Shown: positions 1 through 28,708 of the stretch, piece by piece
How the letters are laid out: each line of letters starts with the position of its first letter
Position numbering within the stretch: the first letter of the stretch is position 1
The notes under the pieces: generated by a model
Database searches by the model: none
Told to the model about the DNA's origin: nothing
Seen by the model: only the letters and a program-made list of their open reading frames with translations
Translations under genes and position numbers: made by a program
Source: Strix aluco
Taxonomy: Eukaryota; Chordata; Aves; Strigiformes; Strigidae
DNA length: 64,000 nt
Direction: 5' to 3'
NCBI RefSeq assembly: GCF_031877795.1
Contig: NC_133933.1
Coordinates: forward strand, 72,358,503-72,422,502

Positions 1-7930
<7,930 letters not shown>

Positions 7931-7931
7931 C

Positions 7932-7943
7932 TGACGTCACGTG
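7932..7943. promoter_or_regulatory. Overlapping CRE and E-box sites
   Basis: A full palindromic CRE (TGACGTCA, 7,932-7,939) overlaps an E-box (CACGTG, 7,938-7,943). About 240 bases downstream, ATGAAAG|GTATGG at 8,176-8,188 resembles a splice donor. This could be the promoter and non-coding first exon for KIAA0408, whose first coding exon clearly has an acceptor in front of it. There is no CpG island and no well-placed TATA box. Speculative. Confidence 0.3.
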
Positions 7944-8432
7944 GAAGCCAGCTGCTGGGATGATGCTGAACGGAACTGTTTTTCAGTTTGCAAAAGTTGC
8001 GGAGTTATTCAAAGGGAGTTGCAAATGCTGCCTTAGTTGAAAGGTTGTGTCTTGCTTAGCTTTCTTATTTCTTTTAAAGATCAAGATTCGCAGAACTGGA
8101 TCCCAGCTAGCTATTTCATTGCTTTCACTGCTGTTTAGAAATGGACTGAAAAACTTCTAAAGGATTTCTTATTCCATGAAAGGTATGGTTACAGTTTATT
8201 TTAAATCTGTGTTTTTGAACAGTTAAGATTAAAAAAGAAATCAAATTACTAATGTGGTAAACAGTTATTTAAATATCTCTCTAATGTTATTTACAAGTAA
8301 TGTGGTGTTCATGTATGTTATATATGGTCTTTATTCTTAGAGAAAGACTTCATTAGTTCAGTCAGATTCTTCAGAGCAGGCACAGATATATCAGCTGTAC
8401 AAGGATGACAGGTAGCATTGTGAGCACTTGTG

Positions 8433-8523
8433 TCTTTCTCTCTCTTTCTTTTTTCTTTCCTTCCTCCTTCTTTCTTGTTCTTTCACTCTTTCTGATTTCT
8501 CTCTTTCTCTTTTCTTTCACTCA
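8433..8523. repeat. Polypyrimidine tract (C/T-rich)
   Basis: About 90 bases of mixed TTTC, TCTC and TTCC units with few purines. A degenerate simple repeat. Confidence 0.8.
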
Positions 8524-9943
8524 GTTGTAGTTTCTTTTTATGTATAAAGTGCGCAGTATTGTGACACATGGCACACTTTTGTAACTGAACAGATACATAA
8601 ATTCACAATTTCTTCAGTCATCCAAAATACAGCACTCTGTTGGAAATATAATTTAACTGCTTTTTTCCTGTAAAATCAAGGGAATATTTGTGTATATGAG
8701 TGGTTGTGCACATGCAATCTAATTAATCTCTGTTGAAAAATAACATCGCAACTGATGTCACTGCAGATTATTTTCAGAAGTTGATAGCAGTTGGTTGCAA
8801 ACTATGTTGCATTTTTAATATGTGGATAGAAAGGGCATGGGTAAGACATGGGGGAATAATAACATTAACATCAAATAGTTGCTTAAAACATTTTTGCTTG
8901 AGAGGAGGGAGGGCTAACGGAAGAGTTAAGGGAAAATGCAGCTGATGTAGACAAAATTGATTATTTGCTTGAATTTGATTGCTCTAATGAGCTTCTGACC
9001 TTGTCTAGGACATGCAGAAAGTGCCAATACTGCAAGAGTACACATACTGGTTTGATCCACACAGCAAATTATAATGTGACATTTTACATCCCTTTGGGTT
9101 GCTTAAGCCATGTGAAATACCCATGGGGACATCTCAGTGCACTATATAGACAGAGGGTATACTACCAGGACCACAAATTGGATTTTATTGCTAATAGGGA
9201 AAAAATAAGCAACATCCTCCCTGAGAAAATAAACCCAAACACCAAGGAAAAAAAGGGCAAAGAGTCATAGAAATAGGAGTTAAAATTCTGATGAATTTAT
9301 CCACTGTACAATAGCAGCAAAGCTGTATAGTCATCCAGCTGCTAACATCAATAAACATGAGTGTTCTTCTCAGAATTTATGTCAAAAGGAAATCAGAGAA
9401 GCATAAGAAGCAATACAAGCTTTCTGTGGATCTTAGAGCTAAAAGTGACTACCTGTAACTTCTGTAACTAACCTATTCCAAGACTTGATTTCATTGTGAT
9501 GGTCTCCAATCTCCTTTTATAATCAGAGTTCCATATGAAACAACTTGAAAATTGTTAAGATGAATTCAAACATGGCAACAGTAGTTCCCAGCACTAAGAA
9601 ACTACCAGGACCTTTTCAATGCTATATGCATGCTTGAAAGGAGTACATATTATATATCTATTCTTATATGTGTAAAAAAAATAGGCTATGTAGTACTGAC
9701 TTTCTTTCTAGTAACATGCTGCTGATTGAAGCATGGTCATTATTACTAATAGTGCACTGGCAAAATCACCATTTGTGCAAGTTGTAGACAGATTATACCT
9801 GCCTGTCTTGTTCATGACTTTACAGTGATTGTATTCTTTTCTATTTCTTTCTGGCATGTATTTGAAGGATTCTAGTGGAGCAGAGAGTTGACTTGTTTAT
9901 TTCTCAGAGATGTCTTGAAAGGTTATAAAGATATAAATGTAGC

Positions 9944-9967
<24 letters not shown>
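9944..9967 (+). repeat. A24 homopolymer
   Basis: Twenty-four consecutive A bases. There is no AATAAA just upstream and no recognisable retrocopy, so I cannot say whether it is a retroposon tail. Confidence 0.9.
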
Positions 9968-9974
<7 letters not shown>

Positions 9975-11502
9975 TGACTGTACTAAGAATTGCAACCTTT
10001 GAATTACCAAAGTGTGAAAGTATTGAAATGGTTTTAAAGTTCATTAACAATAGATGTTTTGATTGCAATTTTTGTAAGTTGTTTTTGGTCAACACTTACT
10101 GAAGTCTGGCACAAAGCTGAAACATTGGTCTGGAGAGGTGCAGTCTCTATAGCCTGGCTTTCCCTAAGAAGCCACAAACAAACCAGTGCTTGACTACTTT
10201 TGTGATGAGAATGCTGTGCTGTCTTTCAGCAGTGCTTAGTTTCAAGGAGTTTTATGTTTTTATAAAGCTGCCTTGTATGGTTTTAGGCAGGTGGAAGAAG
10301 AAGGGTCTGAAATCTGTTTGTAGGCAGCTGAGGGACAGTTTGCCATTTCAGAGCTCCAAGGCAGGTTTGAAAGGGTAAGCTCCAATACCATGTTGCATGG
10401 TGACATGGTTACACCATTGTGAAATGGACTGACAGAGATAGTTGAAGAATAGTCAGCTTGTTCTCCAAGTCCTCCAAAATTGCTTGGGGTTTACAACCCC
10501 TGATGTTTTGCAACCCCTGAGTTAGGATTGGACCCATGGTGGCTGTCAGTTGAGAGATCCTGTAGCAGGACTTCCTATGACCCAAAGATCTGAGTAATCT
10601 TTTGGGCTTCAGTTGAGCTCTTCTGCTTACTTGTTCATGAAAGAAGCTGACTCCAAGTTTGGCATCAGCTTCCCAGTCAGCTGAAATAATGCAGACACTG
10701 GTAAGCAGTGATTACGCGGTAGCCACAGCTGAATCAACAAGACTTGTCCAATAAAATACAGGATGGGGAAGAACTTTGTGTGAAGCTCAAAAATGAATTT
10801 TCACTATATCAAAGAAAATGTAGGTGATAAAATGAGCAGTTCCTGTGAGTTGACAATCACTGACCATCAGTCAGGGAAATGAACCAATTCCAAGAAGGTA
10901 AACTGGGCTTATCCCTAGTTAACTCTCTGATAATTCATTTGCCTGCCCACACACTTGGTTTCTGGCAAGAGATGAAAGGAATGCAGAGACCTTTCGTGAG
11001 TAGAACTAGATTCCATGTCCACCTAAGTAACACAACAGCTGGCTTTGAGAGCGAAAGTTAACAAACTCAAATGTCAATGTGTGTGTACCAGCCATTATTC
11101 CACAGGAGCCATTGTAACTGAATGAACGAGTGTTATTTTGGCCTTGCTGGCATAGTAAATGTGCTGATAGTGGATTTTCTATTATAAAGCCTAAGAAAGC
11201 AAGAGGAAGACCAGGCCCATAAAATCTGTAAATGTTTTGCTCCAATGTCAGATGAGCAGATCTAAAATATTTCCCTTAAAATATACCTTTTTAGTGGGTC
11301 AATTAATAATTTTTCATTTGCAGATACTAAGATACTAAAAACTTCTGAAGGGAAAGGAGAAACTGAAGAACAAATTAGTTAAATATTCTGAGCAAGGTTT
11401 TGAACTAGATTTGAGTTAATGCTATTGGAGAATAGTTTCTAGTTTTCCCTATGCTGGTCCTGGAACTAACATTTATAGATTCAGATTTGTAAATCCAAAA
11501 TA

Positions 11503-11522
11503 CATATATATATATATATATA
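11503..11522. repeat. Short TA dinucleotide run
   Basis: About ten TA units, perfect. Confidence 0.85.
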
Positions 11523-12204
11523 AGTCTTTCTAGTGACTTATAGTCCTTTATATAGTAGAATGATGCTTTCTACTGTATATGTATGTTTGTTAGCTGTTAT
11601 TAACTTTCCTGTCCTGTTTTTCTTCATGTATTCTAAAGCATTCATATAGCCATATGAATTTTCTGCATGTATTGAGTTTACAATCTTCAATTGCCAGAAG
11701 AATGTCACAGTCTTTGTTGTGCTACATGCACGTGTGAAAGAAGTGCATGAGCAAACATGATACCTTTACACTTGCAGTTGTCTTTTGAACAAATGTAAAA
11801 ATAGCTTTCACCCTCAAGAGCAGATGTTGCAGGATCCCAAGGTCCTGAAGTGCCATTCAATGTCATGCAGACTTGAATTTCATTGAGAACAGGTTTATAG
11901 TGAAGAGTAATGGCAAAGGTGCGAAGTGGCCATGGTATAGAGCCTGCTGTGGCAGACGTTCCTGAATTCTATGATGCTGGATGCGTGTCCTTCCTCCCCT
12001 TTCCAGATTGTGCCTCTCTGTCCTAGGGTTTGTGTCCTATAATGCTTAGTTTGTCCATATTCCAGTCACACTCCAGATATATATCATGCAATTGTGTGAT
12101 GCTGTCTCCTGGAAGCACATTTAAGTTACTTATTTGGGGGTTTTTCTTGGTTGTATTTTTTCCTGAAAGCTAGAATCAAACACAAGTAAGACTTATTCTG
12201 ATAA

Positions 12205-21318
<9,114 letters not shown>

Positions 21319-23998
21319 ACCCAGAGCTGGGTTGGACGGTTTTGTGAAAGCTCTACGCCTCATTATAACTGTGTTTGGTATGTGTTATAGCAGCCAGTTC
21401 TACACTGTTGTATCTTGTCCAAGAGTGACCCCCACCACAGGCTGGACAAAGCGTTTTGAATCTTAGGTCATCATCACCATGGTCTTCAGTGTTTTTATTG
21501 AGATGAAATAACTATACCCCTGGTTTTCTCTGTTTTTTTGGTAATAGCTCACAAGGAATTTCTTTTGAATGGCATCTTCCCCAATTTGCCAATCAATTTT
21601 GAGTTGAAACAATGTATAGTGCTGTATATTCTGACTCTTCTGCAAACAGCAGAACGTAAAGCTGTATGCATGATCATGTGTTTGTAGGTGCATGTGTTGG
21701 ACTAGGAAGTATACAGGTCTGTGTCTAGAAGAGAAAAACTGTGCTAGTGTTGACATTGAAATTACAACCTATATGCCTACATATATATATAATTTGTGTT
21801 TATTTTAAAAAGTTTGAAATATACAGTCCTGATGACATTTATATTTTGTATATCTTTTACATAGGTTCACAGGTGTAGTATTTAATGTACAAAAACTAAA
21901 TATGCATTTTTGTGACTGATTGCAGCGATAATGCCTTGCACAATATGTATCTGAAGCAGACTAGCTCAACTGATTCATCAGTCATGCTTCATGGCATCCT
22001 CGTTTGGTTTCCTAACCCTTATGATGCTAGGTCAAAATACCCAAACATATTTTTTCTGAATTAAAATACTATATGATTTGTAATACATTAGCCTTTTTCA
22101 GCACCAGAGACATTCCTGAAATGTTCTAATTCCTTTAAAAAGCTTAAATGTGCCATTATATATATAGCATACTGTAAACACTTCGGTAATTTCAACTAGT
22201 GTAACACACAATTTATGAAGGGAAGAAAAGGGTTGTATACGCTCAATTCTGTAAAACTTATTTTTTCCTCTAGCATTATACTTTGAGGTTTGGCAAAGTC
22301 AGATAACAATGGACTTGTTTACTTTCACTCAAGGCAGGAGAACAAAGACCGTTGTTCCCAGTGCTGCAGCCACACTCCTTTTTTACTCTTCTAGACTAGA
22401 GTGCCTGAGCCACTTGCTAATTTACTGCTCCCGGACTGACTCGTGGCAGTCAGTTATGAAGTTTACTTGCACTCTGGCAACCAGCTGCATCTAGTACGGA
22501 AATATTGCATCGAGGTATGATCACAATGGTGCCCAAAATCCTAGACACATGGTGTTGGAAGTGTGTTTTTGGCATCACTTGACTCGGTATTATGGACCAT
22601 CTGAATGACCTGCACAGAGCCTGGCTTGTTCCTTCCCACAGCATGAAAGAAATATGGATGCTGCCCAGACTCTTGCTGAACTTTCAGAAAGACAATGTCC
22701 CTCATCCTGGAGTTTTTCCACGCTTCTCTAGGCCGTTGCTGGATGCATAGTGGGGTAATGATGATAAATGTTACCTTTAAACAGCATGTCTAGGTTAAAA
22801 GGAGTAAAGAGGCACTTCTTCAACATCAGCCTGATATTGTCTTACAACATTTCTTCTTCTCCTGGAAAACATAGTGTGTTCAAAGGAATTTCAAAAATCA
22901 TCCCAGGATCCATTAATGTGCACATCTTCTTATGTAAATGTAAAAAGGATTTCAGAGAGAGTGTAGGCTTTTGTCCTGGTGAATTGTATATGTGGCAATA
23001 TAGGGAAAATTAATTGTGCTTAATTTGATAGTGATCTATTGTCCTACTCCAGTCATGTTGAGAATCCACACCTTTTTCCTTCCTTTCAGGGCCTTATTCT
23101 TCTTTCCTCCGCCATATGTTCTGAGCAATATAGCCTGTATGGTAGTATCAGTAACTGTTCAGGCATGCCAGTGTTGGAGCAAGCAGGCATTAAAGCCATA
23201 AATCTCACCTTATCATGCCATTGTGGCTGCCTGCATGGCAAAAACATGCTCAGAGTTATTTGCCCAATCTAGACTTCTGGTCCTTTCTAGGTGTGAGTGG
23301 TGGGAAAATCCCACAACAATACATGAAGGCTTAAAACGGATCAACAAGTCATTAAAATTTACTCAGACATTATCTCAAAGTTATTACTGGAAAATATACA
23401 AGGACAGAAAATCTTGAAGAAAAATCTGTGTGCTCAAGTAAAAAATCAAGAGTACTATCAATTTGCCTGTTTGCCATAATTTAGGGATTGCACTCCATTA
23501 ACTTCCTTAGAACTAGAAAAATTAGAGATGATTCATAGTGAATTTGGACCATGGATTAAGATTCTAGCTAACTGTGGAAATTAGCAAACCAAAATGCCTT
23601 GCAGATTGACCTTTTAAATGCCTACGTAGCTGAGCAACTTTAATTGCCTAAGGCTGAGGAAAGGGTAATATGAGAGAATTGTAAAAAAATATGGTTCTTA
23701 ATTTCAGTCAGTGTTGACTGTAACAAAATTTTACTTTAAATTACCTTCATGGTAAAGTTAAGCAGTTTTGTTCTGAAAAATGGTGGTGCACTTTTGTTTG
23801 AAGTATGTAACTACGAAAGCATTTCTTTTGATCAGTCAGTGAAGGTGTTTCTTTAGTTCCCTTCAGTTTCTTTGATCGCCTTTGACATATATCACATCGT
23901 TGAATACCAGAGAAAGGATCAAATATCTACAACATTCCCTGATGTATGTAAGTTTAATGAACAGAAGGTTTTTGAAATAAACTAATAGGTCAAGGACA
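21319..23998 (+). other. Probable KIAA0408 3' untranslated region
   Basis: The sequence after the stop is AT-rich and holds no convincing coding frame. The first canonical AATAAA on this strand is at 23,976-23,981, which would give a 3' UTR of roughly 2.7 kb. ATTAAA variants occur earlier, for example at 22,060-22,065, so shorter transcripts are possible. A short AT dinucleotide run lies at 21,779-21,792. The extent is an inference from signal position only. Confidence 0.45.
23976..23981 (+). terminator. Candidate polyadenylation signal AATAAA
   Basis: First canonical hexamer downstream of the KIAA0408 stop codon. A second AATAAA is at 24,586-24,591. No transcript evidence is available, so which of them is used is unknown. 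Confidence 0.35.
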
Positions 23999-26900
23999 AG
24001 TCCATTTTGTCAAGATTTTCTGTGTCCGTCTAATTACAGACATCGGTTCTGATGCCCAAAATTATCAAAACTGATGATTTTGGTCTGCAGGTGGCTAGTT
24101 GGGCATACCCATTTTAGAAAATTGCCACTGACACTTTAAATATTCTCTTCAACTGAACCCGTAACAGGGCCAGTGCACTGTGGTGAATTTTTTAGTTCCC
24201 AGAACTGTGATTACTGAAAGTAATGGCTTTATTGCACTTATTTGCTATAGGGGAAAGAGCTCCTTTGGACTTTCAGGTTCCCCCATGTTACCTCTGACAA
24301 AGAAATATAGTTATCTTGGGAGCTCTGAAGCAAGGGACTCTCTATACACACACACACAAACTCGTGCAAGAACCACAGATGATCTGAGTATAACTTGACC
24401 TTTCTATTAACCCTAGTGTCACCTATGGAAGTGGTGAGTTTTGTAAGCCTGTTTTTAAAATAGGTTTTTAATATTATTCCTTCATATGCTGTCTAAAGTT
24501 TTAATGCAGATATAGGTTTGTCTTACCTGTGGTCTGAACAATCCTAAGACTCTCTTTATTGCATGTTTGTGGGCTTTAGTACTGAAATAAATGCAAAACT
24601 CCCTGCACAGAGTCAGCTGCCCATTGAAATGGGGATGTCACTAGGAATCATCTGGCTTGTACTTAGTTGACAGAAAAGCATCATTCTCCCTCTCTCCAAG
24701 CTGGGAGATGGAGCCATAATCTTTCCCTGCGATTCTTTTAGAGGAGCGTGGCAGGGTAGAAACACACAGAGGAGTCAGTCAGACCTTATCTACATATGCA
24801 ACATAACAGGCCACCTGAAGGCTAGAAAAGTGACCTGACTCCAAGACTCTGCTAGAGGTAGGAAGAGTAGAGGAAAAAAATTTCCTTTGAAACCTCTGGA
24901 TATCATTCCTCAAACTCAGAGTACATTTCCACTAAATGTTTTTTCTTTCCAGTGTTAGGGATAGACTTCTTATGTATCTTTAAAATGTTGCTGGATGGAT
25001 GAACTTTGCTTGTTCTCCAGCAAAATGCGGTTATCTTTCACTGTTACACATACTGTAAGGGAGTTAGCTGTTATATATAGCAAAGAATTGGCAATCAGTG
25101 TAATGTAATTTTCCAGAGCACTAATTTATTTCTCCAGTCATCTATTTAAACAATTGTTTCTGTAAACTGAGATTTTGTACCCAAATGGCTTCAACATCAT
25201 TTTAACAAAGATCTACAGCAACCCAGCAGGCAGGCCATTTGCCTTAGAGTTTTGTTATTTCTGGACCAAGCCTAAATTTCCTAGCATGCAAGAACTTATG
25301 CAATTCTGACAGTGCTGCTATGCAAAGAATTTCTTTGGCTTTGAGATCTGTAATATACAACTCTAGCCATTATACTGCTGATATTCTCTGTTGGACTAAT
25401 TTGTAATGGTGTCTTTGGTTGTGTACATGCTCTTTAAACTGGAAGGCAGAATGTGTTTTCTCTAAATGCACTAAATCAAAGCCCCTTGTTGCCTCTGGCC
25501 TTTTCACCCCTCCTCGATTTCCAGTGGATGTATATTTTTATGTGGTTTATTGCCATTGGTCTATATGTATATGCCATACCATAGGACTTTCTATCTGTAC
25601 TGCAGTCAAAATATTTTTTGGACAGCCTAGTCTAAAAAGTGCTGATATTACTATTGCCATTCACAAATATATTAGATCTTGATCTATTGTTTTGCATCAC
25701 TGAAAATGCACTTTCTTCATCAACCATTAGTGGCATACATTATACAAAACTTGTGCTCTTGTTTTTTTGAAATGACGATTAATCTGCTTTTGAGGTTTGC
25801 TTCTACCCCTCACCCTCATAGCTCTTCTGTTTTGCAAAGTACTTGCACCAGCAGAGACATGTTTCTGATGTGTGCAGTTGATCCAGTTGCTGTGTGGTTA
25901 TGGGAGCTCATACCTAAGGGTGCCTTGCTAACTATGCTACTCTAATTAATAAGAATTGTATCAGAATTTCAATGGGGTGAGAGATCGAACCCTCAACATG
26001 ATCAAAGCGAAAGTGTGCAAATAAAAATCAGAAAGAATACAGAAGAATCAAAGAGGAGGGTGCAACACTTGTAGTAAATGTTGTGGCTAGTTCTTTGCTT
26101 CTAATGGAAGATCCCTCTGTGCTGCCTGCTTCATACCACCTGAAACCCAGTGATGTACTCTCTTTTTTCAATCATCATCTTTGTACGTATGCTTTTCCTG
26201 CTCTGTGAGCCCATAACAGCAAGAGATACTGAAAGGCTGATGTTAGTAATGTCAGATTAACACTAGTCCTTCCTCTTCCCATATTTGATGGTATGGTGGT
26301 TACTGAAGAATGCTTAAGTTTCGGTTGTTAATTCTTTCTATAGCAGCAGTCACTTTTGCCAGGCGATGCATAATGGTGTTCACAGCATGAACATTATGGA
26401 ATGCACAACATCTTTTGTCTTCTACCCATGCTGGATTCCCAGCACTGCATGAGGGCACACTGTCATGCTGCTGAAATGGGGAGATTCCTGGAAGATAAAT
26501 GTGAACCAGCCTTGTGCTTGAGTACAACAAGAGCCAGACCATACCTCAACTCCACTGGTCATGCCCAGCAGTGTGACTAGAGTACAAGCAATTTCAGTCC
26601 TCAGTACAGAATGTTTTTTACCATACTGTGACAAAATTACAGTCTTATGGTCCTTTGCAGAGGGATGCACTTCTCTAGGGACAGCTGGGGAACAAAGGAG
26701 AAGTAGAAACTGTGCTAGGATGGGGCATCTGAATTTGGATCAGATCAATTTCAGGTAGTGTTAAATCCCTTACTACTTTTGAAGCGAAAGAAAAATGAAG
26801 GAAAAAAAAAAAGTGAGTGCAATATACCAATTAGTGTTAATTCTTACAGTTTTCCTAGTACTATACAGGGGCTGCTTGTTTATGCCTTTTCTCTGGTAAC

Positions 26901-28494
26901 CACAGTCTGTAATGTTTCTGTTTAAGGGTCCAGAGTTTGATTTCTTCTAGTGGTGCATGTTTGTGTCAGTATGGCCAGGATTCACTGAAAAATGACACTG
27001 TAGGGGAAAGTCCATACACCTTACACTTTTAAATCAGATTATGTAATGTGTGAGCCCAAAATATACTGCTCTTATTGCATGAGATAATGTTTCCCTTTAC
27101 TACAGAGTAGATGTGATCCCAAAATGAATAGGGGGAAGAGAGCAGGCACTGCACAGATATGTCCAAGGCATGTAATACAGGTAAGCAAGCTGTACTGGAT
27201 GATATTAATGGGTGAGCTAAAATCCCTTTACTAGTCACTCCAGTAAAGCCAGAGGTTCTTTAATATTCGGTCTCAGTGGATGTATAGACTTCTACTAATT
27301 TGCTAATGTGTCACCGGGATCTTAATGCTAAAGAGTCTGGTTTTGATTGCCCCTCCAACTGGAGGTATGCAGATGTGCATGCATAGTCTTCTGCCAGTGC
27401 CCCTCAAATTTCCCTGAAGTAGTTTACTGCAGCTAAAAGAATTTCTAAATCATATTCACAGCAGAAAAGGACTTTAATGAAAGAAAATTGCACTCATGTG
27501 TGAACTCTGCAAACATGACACTGCCAGTTGGCATGGTGACACAGAAAATCATACTGAGTTTTACTTTTACATCACAAAATATCTGCAGCAGGTCAGCTAT
27601 TCTGGTACCATATATGATGTAGAGTTGCTAAAGGTGTTATTGATGGAATTGCACTGCAGACAGATATATGTGTATATATGGTCTGCTTGTTTCTTTGCAG
27701 AACCTTTCTAGTTTCCACAAAGATATTCTGATTGTTTTGGGAGTTTGGGATTTTTTTTCTAAATTCACCAGAAAACAGTTGAGCTACCCAAGCTACTGCT
27801 GGTAAAAAGTTGTACAGGGAGTTCTTCTGAAACCAAAATGTCTACTCAGAGAAGTACCTGGCTACGAAAGGAGGTAAGATGTTCACAAGCTGACTTGTAC
27901 ACTGTCACATCTCCTCTGTGTATATGTGTATATATATATATATATGACACATCTTAGGAATTTTTTCTCCAGAAAGTCCCACAGCGTCCAATGCAGCTCT
28001 TTTTGCTGTAAGACACCATTTACTGTGTATATGAGTACCACAGTCAGATACATAGTACACACAGAAAAATGATATCTAATATTGTATGTAAACAGACTCC
28101 TCCCAAAGAATGGTAATGAAATGCTTTACATTAAAAACAGCATGTGATTTAATGGGATCCAGCAGTTTCTGAAAGCCCATTTTCATATAAGTAAATGCAA
28201 CCAATTCTTTTAATGGAAAAAATGTGCTTATGCATGTCACCTTTTCCTTCCAAATATTGTAAGCCTACCTTACAGTTCTGATCCTGATTTTGCCTCTTGT
28301 ACTGCAGGAGGAAGGAAAAAAAAAAAATGAAAGTGGAAATAGAAATAGCCAGAAAAATCCTCTAGCTTAGGCACTGCAAAATGACTCGTACTGGTCTCCC
28401 TGTACATGTATATGAGACTTTGACAGCTGAAGATTAAAGAGTATTGTCCATGTGGAGAAACTGACCTTCCATTTCTCCTCTGTGTAGTTTTACT
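23999..28494. other. Intergenic region, no gene seen
   Basis: AT-rich sequence with short unremarkable open frames. No transposable element I recognise. Confidence 0.6.
27919..27945. repeat. TG/TA dinucleotide run
   Basis: A short mixed run of TGTATA and then TATATA units. Low-complexity sequence. Confidence 0.8.
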
Positions 28495-28664
28495 CCTTCC
28501 TTCCTTCCTTCCTTCCTTCCTTCCTTCCTTCCTTCCTTCCTTCCTTCCTTCCTTCCTTCCTTCCTTCCTTCCTTCCTTCCTTCCTTCCTTCCTTCCCTCC
28601 TTCCTTCCTTCCTTCCTTCCTTCCTTCCTTCCTTCCTTCCTTCCTTCCTTCCTTCCTTCCTTCC
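28495..28664. repeat. CCTT tetranucleotide microsatellite
   Basis: About 42 units of CCTT with a single CCCT interruption near 28,595. The minus strand is pure purine (AAGG). Long open frames here, encoding KEGR or KEGG repeats, are artefacts of the repeat. Confidence 0.97.
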
Positions 28665-28708
28665 CTCCCTCCCTCCCTCCCTCCCTCCCTCCCTCCCTCC
28701 CTCCCTCT
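28663..28708. repeat. CCCT tetranucleotide microsatellite, continuing the CCTT array
   Basis: Eleven CCC runs separated by single T bases. The minus strand therefore has eleven GGG runs with one-base loops, a strong G-quadruplex pattern. Confidence 0.97.

Noticed and set aside
9944..9967. A24 run as the tail of a processed pseudogene
   Set aside because: No upstream AATAAA, no coding remnant and no flanking duplication seen.
10387..10401. Small inverted repeat ACCATG-TTG-CATGGT
   Set aside because: Six-base arms are common by chance, and nothing around it suggests a hairpin RNA or binding site.
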